Below are positions 1-11,559 of a stretch of 64,000 nucleotides of DNA, piece after piece. Below the pieces are notes generated by a model that had not been told where the DNA came from, made no database searches, and saw only the letters and a program-made list of their open reading frames with translations. The position numbers and the translations under genes are program-made. The DNA is from Dipteronia dyeriana (Eukaryota > Streptophyta > Magnoliopsida > Sapindales > Sapindaceae), in contig CM065299.1 in the NCBI GenBank assembly GCA_032871835.1, positions 27,111,074 through 27,175,073 of the forward strand, written 5' to 3'. The first letter of the stretch is position 1. Every line of letters begins with the position of its first letter.

Positions 1-129
1 GTCTGGGAGATTCTCTACAGATTCTCCTAGGCAGATGTATCTCTCAGGTTGTTTACTAACCCTCCCACTACGATGAGGTATGGTAGATTGTTGATCTTGT
101 GTTGGTACGGAACTTACAATTGGGCTTGG

Positions 130-472
130 TTATGAAACCTCTTGTGGAATTGTATCTCCAGAAAGCTTATTCAGGACAATTCTACTTTTAGGCACAAACT
201 TATTCATATAGTCCTTTCCCAGAAATTTAGCATTTGTCGAAACAAATACATTAAAATCTGAAGGACTATAAAAATAATATCCTTTTGTTCCTTTTGGATA
301 CCCTACAAATATGCATGTTTCTGAACGGGACTCCATCTTTTGTCTTTCCTTTTAACATGTGCGCAGGACATTCAAATGTCCTTAAGTGTTGTAAACTAGG
401 ATTTCGCCCTGTCCACAACTCATGAGGTGTTTTAGGAACCGACTTAGATAGTACATCATTTAGAATGTACAT
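130..472 (-). pseudogene. Copia polyprotein, integrase C-terminal and linker fragments (element 1)
   Basis: Two short overlapping reading frames (266-472 and 130-336) continue the integrase after a frame change. The first contains the copia signature of a conserved [13 protein letters not shown] stretch followed by a P-S-L-H-L region. The second carries ETCIFVGYP followed by a [20 protein letters not shown] stretch, typical of the region between the integrase core and RT. The matching part of element 2 lies at 7600-8130. At least one frameshift separates the two pieces. The linker then runs off the left end of the window. Confidence 0.7.
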
Positions 473-1007
473 TACGGTTTGTAAAGCATATCCCCAAAAA
501 AGAATTAGGGAGCGTTGAATAACTCAACATAGACCTAACCATGTCCAAAAGAATTCTATTTCTCCTTTCTGCCACCTCATTTTGTTGAGGTGTGCCTGGT
601 GTAGAAAACTGAGAAACTATCCCATTATCAATAAGATATTGCGGAAACTCACCAGATAGATATTCTCCACCACGATCAGACCTCAAGATTTTTATGTGTT
701 TCTCAAGCTGATTTTCAACCTCAGCTTTAAATGCTTTGAACATTTCAAAAGCATCCGACTTATGTCTCATGAGATACATATAACGAAATCTTGAGTGATC
801 ATCCGTGAAAGTGATGAAGTACTCATATCTACCTCTAGCTTGAATGCTCATAGGTCCACACAAATCAGTGTGTATCAATCCTAAACATTCGATGGCTCTT
901 ACGCCTTTGGTCGTAAACGACCTTTTGGTCATTTTACCTTCCAAACAAGATTCACAAGTTGGTACATCATCAACCTTTAAGTCACTTAGAGGTCCGTCAC
1001 TGACCAA
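456..1007 (-). pseudogene. Copia integrase core (element 1)
   Basis: A frame of 183 residues that would insert element cDNA into the nuclear genome. The CxxC half of the pre-integrase zinc motif is present near the start (TCESC), followed by the catalytic core: first Asp in HTDLCGPM, second Asp in SDRGGEYLSG, and the Glu in TPQQNEVAERRNR. The DDE triad therefore looks complete. The histidine half of the zinc motif lies upstream beyond a stop between about 1010 and 1050. After the core the frame is lost. It is about 80% like the element 2 integrase by eye. Confidence 0.88.
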
Positions 1008-1049
1008 TCTTTTAATCCTATTAAGGTTAATATGACCTCAGCACAAATG

Positions 1050-1496
1050 TCATAAGTAGGTTTCATCTTTTGATAATTTTACTATTTTATGATTAGGTTC
1101 CGTTGATTCCGTGTCTAACAAGTGAGAGATATTTCCATGCAAATAGAATAAACCGTTTTCCAATGTACATTTGCAAATAATTTTTTCATTCTTACTAATA
1201 ATAAAAGATTTATTAAAAGTAACCGAATAACCAAATTTATTTAAACAAGAAACTGAAATTAAATTTCTCTTGAATTGAGGTACATAATAAACGTCTATTA
1301 AATCTAAATGCCTATAAGAATCTAAACTAATTCTAATATCTCCCACTGAACTAGCAGACATCAACGCTTCATTGCCTAAACGCAAGTTGAATTCGTTCTC
1401 ATTAAGCCTTCTCCTTTCCATGAACCCTTGTAAGGAAAAACAAACATGATTAGTGGCTCCGGAGTCGATGATCCAAGAATCCATAGAATCCGCCAA
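1050..1496 (-). pseudogene. Copia protease and pre-integrase region (element 1)
   Basis: A frame of 148 residues. It begins with the aspartic protease active site WIIDSGATNH (D-S-G-A), followed by the usual copia stretch with a LISVSCLNKFGYSVTF-like segment and the pre-integrase region ending KLSKDETYL. The protease would mature the Gag-Pol polyprotein. A stop separates this piece from the integrase frame below it. This active site is retained here but deleted in the nested element 2. Confidence 0.85.
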
Positions 1497-1553
1497 AAAA
1501 CATGTTTTAAGATAATTAATGTTACCTTATTCTTTTTTATCTTGAGACTTTGG

Positions 1554-1595
1554 GCAATTTCTTTTCCAATGTCCCTTTTCACCACAAAGGAAACA
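1554..1595 (-). other. Gag CCHC zinc knuckle (element 1)
   Basis: Translating the minus strand gives C-F-L-C-G-E-K-G-H-W-K-R-N-C, a perfect CX2CX4HX4C nucleocapsid knuckle that would bind the element RNA. It lies between the gag frame and the protease in a stretch no longer in one frame with either. In element 2 the matching knuckle is cut off after C-X2-C-G-E-K-G by a deletion near 9012. Confidence 0.85.
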
Positions 1596-1762
1596 CTTCC
1601 CCTTGATCTTGGTTACTTTCTTTGTCTCATTCTTAGTAGGTTCTAGTTGCTTTTTCTTCTAATGTTTCTTGACCTTCTTACGGGTCTTAACAGTAGCAAC
1701 TTTACCTACGGTATGAATCTCTTGACCCTTGCCTTTCACAAGGATTTTTTCCATTGAACATC

Positions 1763-2365
1763 TTACATCAGGCATTGCAAGGTGTATTCCTTATTATTCA
1801 AGGTGTAGTCCAACTTGAATTGATCAAAGAAATCTGACAGTGAGTTGACAATCATGTCAATTTTGGTCTCACCGTCTATCTCAACACCTTTCAGTTCAGT
1901 AATGTTGAGATGTGCTATGACTTTCATCATGTGATATTTCACAGTCTGTCTAGGTTTCATCCTAAGATTCATAAAAGCAGTCACTGCCTCTCTCTTAGTC
2001 ATCCTAGACCTCATAACAAACATCTCTTCTAGATACATCATTATATCGGCATCAGTCTCCATTTCTTCATATTGCTGTTGCAACACGTCAAAGATGGTGG
2101 TTATAATGTAACATTTAGCCATCTCATCTGAAGACTCCCACTGTTGATATTCGTCTCTTTGCTCTTGAGTAGATTCATTAGTAGACGTAGGTGGTTTAGG
2201 AGTGCACATAACGAACTTATGCTTTTCAGATTGCAATAAAAGTCCAATTTTCCTTTTCCATGTGACATTATTATCACCAGTTAAAGTATTGTCTTTAAGG
2301 ATGTTAATTAGGGATGGGGTCATGATTTCTGAACAATAACAAAAATTATATAAGTAAATAATCAT
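1763..2365 (-). pseudogene. Copia gag (element 1)
   Basis: A frame of 200 residues matching the UBN2-type gag of plant copia elements. It has an N-terminal D-x-L-T-G-x-N-x-x-x-W-K-R segment, a helix-rich middle including MTKREAVTAF and MNLRMKP, and a C-terminal LNNKEYTL segment. The likely true start is the internal Met of MTPSLINILKD at about 2323; the longer form adds an unlikely hydrophobic leader. The frame stops before the zinc knuckle, so gag is truncated. The protein would form virus-like particles in the cytoplasm. Confidence 0.8.
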
Positions 2366-3536
2366 GATAAAGCACTTTCGAATATTTATCTTGAATTAAA
2401 TAAAATGATTCAATCGTAAAAAATCAACGGTGATTCAACACCCATAAATGTCACGCCTCCTTTGGGAGTTCGCAACATTTACTAGTTGGAATAGGTCCCA
2501 CCTAATTGTTAACATAACAACCAACGTTTTCAATTTTAGCCTTGTAATTTTATTAACAAGAACTCTTGGGAGGATATTAATAAAATTACATTGAGTGTGT
2601 TACCAAGTTATCGACCTTCAATATAATCCTTCACGAATATCCCTCCATTGGGAGTAGATATCGTTTGGGCTAATTGTCTAGTCTATCCTTGTAAGGAAGT
2701 ATCTTGCTAAACTCCATTCATGAATACCCCTTAGGGGATTATTCACGAAACATAAAGCTCAACTAAACTTGGAGGTCGTAGGTGTTTCAAAACACCTTCT
2801 CCCACTCAATTGTTTAAGGCGTGTGATCGAATTCCAAAGAATGATTTACCAAGTTATCTAGATGTCAATTTAGATACTTAAACCATTCAATACATGTTCA
2901 TACCAAAAGAGATATATGAGTGGCACTCCTATTCTATATGACATGTTATCAAACAATGACAAACATTGCAATATTTCCAACAAATATAAATAGCTTCAAT
3001 TTTGGTCCATCCTAGAAAAGAAAGTAAATTACATGTCTTGGAATACAAAAAACTACTTTCTTGGTGAACAAGTCTTCATGTGAACATCGTCGTCCGGACT
3101 CTCTCGGAAGCCTCCCATGGGCATGCGCACCCTTGGCCCTTCCCCATGGGTGTGTGCATGCCACAAACCCATAAAGGGCTGCCATGCACATCACATGGCT
3201 TCATAGAGTTGACGTGCGCAGCCCATGCCACAACAAACATGGATGAGTGTTCTTCGCACGCACGTTCGTTGCTACGGCTCGCACGGTCCCAAACTTGTTC
3301 CGGTTGCTCTCAATTCTTCAAACCTTCGAGTCTTCGATACTTGAATGTATTACAAATAAATTTAAAATAAAAAAAAAATCTGCAGTTTTTTTTTATTACA
3401 ACAAGTGCAGTTTTTTTTATTACAACAAATGCAGTTTTTTTTTAGTTACAACAACAAAATAAAAAAAAACTTAGTAACTACCAAGAAGATAATTATGGCG
3501 ATAATAGATCACCCTTCTTGTTACAACCCCAAAACA
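2366..3536 (-). other. Untranslated leader of element 1, distal part
   Basis: This stretch is collinear with 9475-10620 of element 2, so it is the transcribed leader between the PBS and gag. It includes a GC-richer block (3090-3300) with short open frames that are not preserved in the same form in element 2, so I do not call them genes. A-rich and T-rich runs occur at 3362-3470. The leader stops abruptly at 3536, where the 3' LTR of element 2 begins. Confidence 0.75.
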
Positions 3537-4176
3537 TGTAGAGAAAAACGGTTTAGAATCACAGGGGAAGCGTGATAAAAAAAACGAGATTAGGGTTTGC
3601 GTATAAATAAATAAATAAATCCCTTTTATGCAACGAGAACCTTAACCCTAGATTAATTGATGTATATAAAAGTATCGTACCTTTTTCGCGTGACGATTGA
3701 ACAAGCACCGAATTGATTCCGCAAGATCTTCCAATCCAATCACGAACGTGAATCACCTAGAAGTGTGAGCTCCCTTTCTTTAAGATGTATTCCTGAGAAT
3801 GGAGACAAAGCAAAAATCTTTTCTTTGTTAGTTACAAATATCCTCCAAGAGAAAAATCCAAGAACATCCGGTCACAAGTTGAAGTATCAATCAACTTGAT
3901 TGAAACTCGCGTAAACCTTGATTCAATATTGTACACAAAACCCTTTTGATGTAAAGGATACTAGTTTACTATTGAAAACAAAAACGTTCCTTTTTTTTTT
4001 CTTCTAGGCCAAATTCACACACCCTTTATCTATGAGTTGATCGAATTTTGTCTAGAGCAAAAACTAATTTTTCTCCCTCAAAAATCACTCTTTCTATGCC
4101 AAATTCTCTCTTGAAAACTACCTAGGCATGTCTGAAATTTTCATCACATAATTCATAGGGCTGGACGAAAATCACA

Positions 4177-4252
<76 letters not shown>

Positions 4253-5996
4253 ATCATAAATCCTTTCCTAAGAAGGATTTACTCGGTTGGCAAGAATCCT
4301 TTCCTTAGGTGGATTTATTTGGTAGTTAAGAATCCTTATCTTAAAGAAATTCTATCCTTTTGTATATGTATAAGGGCTGGCCGAATTTTATATGATATAG
4401 ATTAGGATCACAAATCCTTTCCTAAGAAGGATTACTTGGTAGTTAAGAATCCTTTCCTTAGGTAGATTTACTTGGTGGTTAAGAATCCTTTTCAAAAAAG
4501 AATTCTATCCTAACACTAAGACTCCTAATCCAACTCAAAAGTGTATTTGTAACCATATTAAAGACTTCCTAATTTGATTAGATAAATAACTCATTTTATT
4601 TATCTACTTATCAAATATAGTCTTTAACATTAACTATACTACCAACAATAGTATAGTTTTAGGAGACCATCTCCTAATAGGAAAAGATTTTGACTTTTAA
4701 TTAAATAATTAATTAATCAACAAATTAATTAATTTCCATTTAATTAAATAATAATAAAATAAAAATAATATATTTAAGTTATTCACCAAAGCCATTGCCG
4801 CCCATACCAAGTATAAAGGTCATATATTAATTTTCTTATTTTATTAAATCCATTGGACCTTAATAAAAAGTCCACATGTGAAATAGACATATTCTTACAA
4901 AAAGAAACAAGTTCATATGCCTTATTACAATTCTAGATGGACCCCTAAATTGGTCCGGTAGAATATATCAAGTGATCCATGCAAGTTCGTGTGGATTGGG
5001 GATCTTGGAGGGCTATCTAAATTTAAGCTCCAATAGACACAACCCAATCACAATCAACAAATGATTCACTTAGGTCCAATCTATTTAATTTTAGTTCATT
5101 CCACTAAAGAACTAAAATTGAACTCTTAAATAAAGATAGAATAAGTTGATGTTTCTCATTCATACCCTAGACAACCTTATTGGAGAAAGTGTATCCTCGT
5201 GAAGAATACCAGTAATTGCAAAGAGCTCATAGACCGCATATAGCTCTCCAAGTTACCATATTTACTCATATGACCACATTTTGAACTTGGATATTTTGAC
5301 TTGTCCAGAAGCCATGTTTCGATAGACACTATTGAAAACTTAACGTTAAGATTTAATATCCAATACCTCAAAACATCCATATGATGGTATTATACTCTCA
5401 TTCAATAAATGGAGTCCTCTATCGATTAACAAATGAATATCACCAAACTATCGAGGATAGACTATGCTATATAATCGTACTCATTGATAGCTCAAATGAT
5501 AACACTTGCAACCATAAGTCCATCATTTATCTCAGGATTAAGATAGACTCTCCGATTGTCTTCAAATGAAAACTTTTATCCATTGACGGTTCTAGATAAA
5601 GTATTTCATTTTGATCCTATTCAATGCACCCAGTGCACTATGCCCAAAGACACCACACTTTGATGATTTTAGACTCATCATAACACATTTGATCCCACTC
5701 AAATGCTAGCAAAAGAATCTACAACTTTGACAAGATAAAGGCGCCCAACCTTCTATCCTAAGTTGTGAATATTATTCAAGACTAACTAAAAAATTGTGTC
5801 TACCTCATACATATCCAGATATATGAACAATTCTTCTTTTCTCATAGTCTTTTCACCTTATGATTATTTACTTTTGACAATTATAATAATTAAACTATAA
5901 ATGCTATAAGATTTGTTAAACTAGAAATCACTTTATCAATATGAAAAGATTGTTAATTACAATATTACACTCTTGCTATCGAGCATAATCCTAATA
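3537..5996 (-). repeat. 3' LTR of copia element 2
   Basis: About 2.46 kb, nearly identical to 10832-13302. Plus-strand left end is TGTAGAG; right end reads CATAATCCTAATA where the partner LTR has CATAATCCTAACA, so the terminal CA has become TA. It contains a (CA)n(TA)n microsatellite at about 4164-4251, shorter than in the partner LTR. Short open frames inside (for example 5177-5380) are repeated in the partner LTR and show no known domain. Confidence 0.92.
4164..4251. repeat. (CA)n(TA)n compound microsatellite in LTR
   Basis: A run of CA dinucleotides passes directly into TA dinucleotides and ends before GGATCATAAATCC. The same compound repeat with a longer TA part sits at 11467-11558 in the partner LTR, so it has changed length since insertion. 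Confidence 0.95.
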
Positions 5997-6009
5997 TTCT
6001 CCCACTTGC
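5997..6009 (-). promoter_or_regulatory. Polypurine tract of copia element 2
   Basis: On the minus strand this reads AAGTGGGAGAA immediately next to the 3' LTR. The RNase-H-resistant purine run would prime plus-strand DNA synthesis. Position and sequence match the usual copia PPT. Confidence 0.85.
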
Positions 6010-6010
6010 T

Positions 6011-6565
6011 CTATAGCAAATGTGTCATATCTCTCATCCCCATGTTCTCTAGATGCCCATCAAAACTCTTTTGAGGAAAAGCCTTTGTGAAGGGATCCGC
6101 TAAATTTTTTGCTGACGCGATCTTGGTAATCGTCACGTCACCCCTATGCACAATTTCCCTTAGAAGGTGATACTTTCTTTCAATGTGTTTCCCTCTTTTA
6201 TGACTTATTGGTTCTCTCGAATTAGTCACTGCTCCACTATTGTCATAATAGATAGTGATCTGCTTATTCGCATCAGGAACCACTTCCAAGTCAATCAAGA
6301 ATTGGCGGAGCCAAACAGCCTCTTTAGAAGCTTTGCATGCTGCAACATACTCGGCTTCCATGGTGGAATCGGCAATACAAGATTGCTTGATACTCCTCCA
6401 TATGACTATCCATCCTCCAATGGTAAACACAGATCCTGATGTCGATCTCCTAAAGTCAGAATCTGACTGAAAATCAGAATCTGTATACCCAATGGGAATT
6501 AAATACCCTCCAGAGTATACAAGCATATAATCTCTCTTTCTCCTTAGGTACTTGAAAATATGCAT
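6011..6565 (-). pseudogene. Copia RNase H domain (element 2)
   Basis: A frame of 184 residues that would remove the RNA strand during reverse transcription. Visible landmarks are YTDSDFQSD (first catalytic Asp region, with a small duplication), SGSVFTIGGW, a central STMEAEYVAA segment with the catalytic Glu, YYDNSGA (Asp) and the C-terminal SAKNLADPFTK. The frame ends at MRDMTHLL just before the PPT. It is preceded by a frame break at about 6570-6670 that separates it from RT. Confidence 0.88.
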
Positions 6566-6670
6566 GACTGTCGTCCAGTGATCAGGACCAGGTTTCTATT
6601 AAAACCTGCTAACTATGCCTACAGCAAAACAAATATCTGGTCTAGTGCAGAGCATTGCATACATGAGACT

Positions 6671-7801
6671 TCAAACTGCCGATGCATATGGAACCCTACT
6701 CATGAATTGCTCTTCATGCTCATTCTTAGGAACTTGTTCCTTAGAAAGTTTGATTTCATGCCTGAAAGGTAACATACCTATCCTGGAATCTTGCATGGAA
6801 AACCTAGACAAGATTTTATCTATGTATGAAGCTTGGGATAAAGCAATCGTTCTATTCTTTCTATCCCTTATGACTTGGATACCAAGAATATAACTTGCTT
6901 CTCCTAAGTCTTTCATATCAAATTGTTTTGCTAACCATTCTTTTATTGATATCAATACACCTACATCGTTTCCGATGAGTAGTATATCATCAACATAAAG
7001 AATTAGGAAAACCAACTTGTCGCCTTTAATCCTTTTGTATACACAAGGTTCATCAAGGTTTTGAATAAATCCAAAACCTTTTACAGCTTGATCGAACCTT
7101 ATGTTCCAGGATCTGAATGCTTGCTTCAATCCATATATGGATCTTTCCAACTTGCATACCCTTTCCTCTTGGCCCTTTTCAATGAATCCTTCTGGTTGCA
7201 TCATATATATGCTTTTGTCAAGACTTCCATTAAGGAAAGATGTCTTGAAGTTTATTTGCCAAATCTATAGGTCTAGAGATGCCGCAATGGATAAGAGTAT
7301 CATAATTGATTTAAGCATGGCCACAGAAGAGAAGGTTTCTTCTTAATTGATACCTTCCTTCTGTGTATAACCTTTAGCTACCAATCTAGCTTTATAGGTT
7401 TCCACATTTCCATCCATTCCTCTTTTCCTCTTGTATACCCATTTGTACCCGATTGGTTTTATCCCTTTAGGCAAGTCTACAAGAGACCAGACTTTATTTT
7501 TGAACATAGATTCAATTTCGGACTGCATTGCCTTTTGCCAATGACGACAATCAACATCTTCCATTGCTTTATTGTACGTATAGGGATCATCGTCGTCCGA
7601 AAGATTTTCTACAGATTCTCCTAGACCGATGTATCTTTCAGGTTGTCTAACAACCCTCCCGCTACGACGAGGTATGGTAGATTGTTGATCTTGTGTTGGT
7701 ACAGAATTTACAATTGGGCTTGGTTGCGAAACCTCTTGTGGAATTGTATCTCCTAAAAGCTCATTTAGGACAATTCTACTTTTAGGCACAAAATTATTCA
7801 T
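6671..7801 (-). pseudogene. Copia reverse transcriptase, broken (element 2)
   Basis: Two frames make up the RT. 7343-7801 holds the linker and RT N-terminus (VWSLVDLPKG then KWVYKRKRG, then ARLVAKGYTQ). After a frame change, 6671-7204 carries the fingers and palm, with LYVDDILLIGN; the YVDD codons are 6986-6997. The first catalytic Asp motif of the copia palm falls in the damaged stretch at about 7205-7342. The C-terminal part ends in SRVPYASAV, before the RNase H connection. A stop and at least one frameshift make it non-functional. Confidence 0.88.
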
Positions 7802-8000
7802 ATAGTCCTCTTCTAGAAATTTGGCATTTGTCGAAACAAATACTTTAAGATCTAAAGGACTTTAATAATAATATCATTTTGTTCCTTTTGGATACCCTAC
7901 AAATATGCATATTTCTGAACGGGGACTCCATCTTATTTGTTTTTCCTTTTAACACGTGCGCAGGACATCTAAATATCCTTAAGTATTGTAAACTAGGCTT

Positions 8001-8995
8001 TTACCCAGTCCACGACTCATGCGGTGTTTTAGGTACCGACTTAGATGGTACATCGTTTAGAATATACATGGCAATTTGTAAAGCATATCCCCAGAAAGAA
8101 CTATGGAGCGTTGAATAACTCAACATAGACCTAACCATATCCAAAAGTGTTCTATTTCTCCTTTCTACCACCTCATTTTGTTGAGGTGTGCCTGGTGTAG
8201 AAAACTGAGAAATTATTCCATTATCAATAAGATATTGCTGAAACTCACCAGATAGATATTCTCCACCACGATTGGACCTCGAGATTTTTATGCGTTTCTC
8301 AAGCTGATTTTCTACTTCAGCTTTAAATGCATTGAACATTTCAAAAGCATCTGACTTATGTCTCATGAGATACACATAGCCAAATCTTGAGTGATCATCC
8401 GTGAAAGTGATGAAGTACTCATATCCACCTCTAGCTTGAATGCTCATAGGTCCACACACATCAGTGTGTATCAATCCTAAACATTCAATGGCTCTTGTGC
8501 CTTTGGTCTTAAACAACCTTTTAGTCATTTTACCTTCCAAACAAGATTCATAAGTTGGTAGATCATCAACCTTTAAGTCACTTAGAGGTCCGTCACATAC
8601 CAATCTTTTAATCCTATTAAGGTTAATATGACCTAGGCGCAAATGCCATAGGTAGGTTTCATCTTTTGATAATTTTACTCTTTTATGATTGGGTTCCGTT
8701 GATTCTGTGTCTAACAAGTGAGAGATATTTCCACGCAAATAAAATAAACCATTTTTCAATGTACCTTTGCAAACAAATTTGTTATTCTTACTAATAATAA
8801 AACCTTTATCAAAAGTAACCGAATATCCAAATTTATTTAGACAATAGACCGAAATTAAATTCCTCTTGAATATTGGTACATAATAAACGTTTATTAATAC
8901 TAAATGCCTATAAGAATCAAAATTGATTCTAATATCTCCCACTAAACTAGTAGACACCAACGCTCCATTGCCTAAATGCAAGTTGAATTCATTCT
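8001..8995 (-). pseudogene. Copia pre-integrase and integrase (element 2)
   Basis: A 326-residue open stretch. The pre-integrase zinc motif shows WHLRLGHIN (both His) but the first Cys of the CxxC is Tyr (PTYESC, codon near 8549; element 1 keeps Cys here). The catalytic core follows: HTDVCGPM (D), SNRGGEYLSG where the second catalytic Asp is Asn (element 1 reads SDRGGEY), and PQQNEVVERRNR (E). So two metal-binding positions are altered although the frame is long. It is followed by frame breaks into the linker at about 7800-8000. Confidence 0.9.
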
Positions 8996-9475
8996 TATCC
9001 AGTCTATTCCTTTAACCCTTTTCACCACAAAAGAAACACTTTCATTTGATCTTGGTTACTTTCTTGGTCTCCTTCTAAGAAGGCTAAAGTTGCTTTTTCT
9101 TCTGTTATCTATTGACCTTCTAATGGGTCTTAACATTAGCAACTTTACCAACCATATGAATCCTTGTCTAGAGACATCATAATATCGGCAGCAGTCTCAA
9201 TTCCTTCATGTTGCTGTTGCAACACGTTGGAGATGATGGCCATAATGTAACGTACATATAGCCATCTCTTCTAAAGACTTCCACTACTGATACTCATCTC
9301 TTTGCTCCTGAGTAGATTCATTAGTTTGGTGGTTAAGGAATATATAGAATGAACTTATACTTTTCAGCTTGCAACAACAACCAATATTCCTTTTCCATGT
9401 GACATAATTATCACCAGTTAAAGTATTATATTTTAGGATATTGATTAGGGATGGGGTCATGATTTCTTTTTAATA
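8996..9475 (-). pseudogene. Gag and protease remnant with deletions (element 2)
   Basis: Aligned with element 1, two deletions are clear. Near 9012 the sequence jumps from the zinc knuckle to just after the protease active site, removing D-S-G-A and half of the knuckle (about 165 bp lost). Near 9163-9170 about 0.3 kb of the C-terminal half of gag is gone. What remains (about 9170-9470) matches the N-terminal half of gag with several frame breaks. No protease or Gag can be made. Confidence 0.75.
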
Positions 9476-10816
9476 ACAAAAATTATATAAGTAAATAATC
9501 ATAATAAAGCACTTTTGAATATTTTTCTTCAATTAAATGGAATAATTCAATCGTAAAAATTCAACGGTGATCCAACACCCATAAATGTCACGCCTCCTTT
9601 GGGAGTACGCACCATTTACTAGTTGGACTAGGTCCCACCTAATTGTTAACATAACAATCAACGTTTTCTCAATTTTAGCCTTGTGATTTTATTAACAAGA
9701 ACTTTTGGGAGGATATTAATAAACTCATATTGAGTGTGTTGCCAAGTTATCGACCTTCAATATAATCCCTCACGAATATCCTTCATTTGGGAGTAGATAT
9801 CGTTTGGGCTAATTGTCTAGTCTATCTTTGTAAGGAAGTATCTTGCTAATTTCCATTCATGATTACCTCTTGGGAGGTTATTCACGAAACATAAAGCTCA
9901 ACTAAACTTGGAGGCAGTAGGTGTTCCAAAACACCTTCTCCCACTCAATTGTTTAAGGCGTGTGATCGAATTCCAAAGAATGATTTACCAAGTTATCTAG
10001 ATGCCAATTTAGATACTTAAACCATTCAATGCATGTTCATACCAAAAGAGATATATGAGTGGCACTCCTATTCTATATGACATGTTATCAAACAATGACA
10101 AACATTGCAATATTTACAAAAATATAAATAGCTACAATTTTGGTCCATCCTAGAAAAACAAGTAAATTACATATATCTTGGAATACAAGAACTCCTTTCT
10201 TGGCGAAAAAGTCTTCACGTGACATTCGTCGTTCGGACTCCCTCGGCTACCTCCCATGGGCGTGCGCACCCCTCGCCCTTACCCATGGGCGTGCGCATGC
10301 CACAAACCCATAAAGGGATGCCATGCGCAGCCCATGTCTACAACAAGGGCTGCCGTGCGCAACCCATGCCACAACAAACGTGGTTGCGCGCTCTTCGCAC
10401 GCATGTTCGTTGTTACCACTCGTACGGTCCTAAACTTGTTCCTGTTACTCCTAATTCTTCAAACCTTCGAGTCTTCGAAACTTGAATGTATTACAAAAGA
10501 ATTTAACTAACAAAATACTGCAGTTTTTTTTTTTACAACAACAAAATAAAAAAAAAACTTAGCAACTACCAAGAAGGAAATTATGGCGATAATAGGCCAC
10601 CCTTCTTGTTACAATCCCAAAACAAAATTACATTGAAATTCTAGGACCAAAATTGAGCAATGACAAACCACATATAAAACAAGTATATATCCATACATTC
10701 CAATGTAAATACATATGCGAATACCTAGAGTGTCATCTCTTTCTAAAACATGCATGTATACAATAAAAGAAGAAGATTCACGAACACATACATCAATTAA
10801 TCAAGGGTACAACCAA
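9476..10816 (-). other. Untranslated leader of element 2
   Basis: Collinear with the leader of element 1 (2366-3536) up to about 10625, then with 13303-13537. It carries a GC-richer block at about 10220-10480 with short open frames in several phases. No recognised domain; I treat it as non-coding leader RNA. Confidence 0.7.
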
Positions 10817-10829
10817 GGCTCTGATACCA
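10817..10829 (-). promoter_or_regulatory. Primer binding site, element 2
   Basis: The minus strand reads TGGTATCAGAGCC, the classic plant copia PBS complementary to the 3' end of initiator methionine tRNA. It lies two bases inside the 5' LTR, where minus-strand DNA synthesis would begin. Confidence 0.95.
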
Positions 10830-10831
10830 AT

Positions 10832-11464
10832 TGTAGAGAAAAACAGTTTTGAAACGCAACGGAAGCGTGATAAAAAAAATGAGATTAGGGTTTGCGTATA
10901 AATAAATAAAATTCCCTTTTATGCAACGAGAACCTTAACCCTAGATTAATTGATGTATATAAAAGTATCGTACCTTTTTCGTGTGACGATTGAACAAGCA
11001 CTGAATTGATTCCGTAAGATCTTCCAATCCAATCACGAACGTGAATCACCAAGGAGTGTGGGCTCCCTTTCTTTAAATTGTATTCCTGAGGATGGAGACA
11101 AAGCAAAAATCTTTTCTTTGTTAGTTACAAATATCCTCCAAGAGAAAAATCCAAGAACATCCGGTCACTTGTGAATTATCAATCAACTTGATTGAAACTC
11201 GCGTGAACCTTGATTCAATGTTGTACACAAAACCCTTTTGATGTAAAGAATACTAGTATACTATTGAAAACAAAAACGTTCCTTTTTTTTTCTCTTCTAA
11301 GCCAAATTCACACACCCTTTATCAATGAGTTGATCGAATTTTGTCTAGAGCAAAAACTAATTTTTCTCCCTCAAAATTCACTCTTGCTATGCCAAATTCT
11401 CTCTTGAAAACTACCTAGGCATGTCCGAAATTTTCATCACATAATTCATAGGGCTGGACGAAAA

Positions 11465-11559
<95 letters not shown>

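Noticed and set aside
3080..3370. A 96-residue plus-strand open frame in the copia leader
   Set aside because: The matching leader at 10219-10485 has the DNA but the reading frame and peptide are not preserved in the same form; composition is GC-biased and no domain is visible.
5177..5380. A reading frame repeated identically at 12484-12687
   Set aside because: It is repeated only because it lies in the two LTRs of one young element; no domain, and it is shorter in the diverged LTR copies.
6167..6470. Plus-strand frames opposite the copia RNase H
   Set aside because: Shadows of the minus-strand RNase H; no domain on the plus strand.
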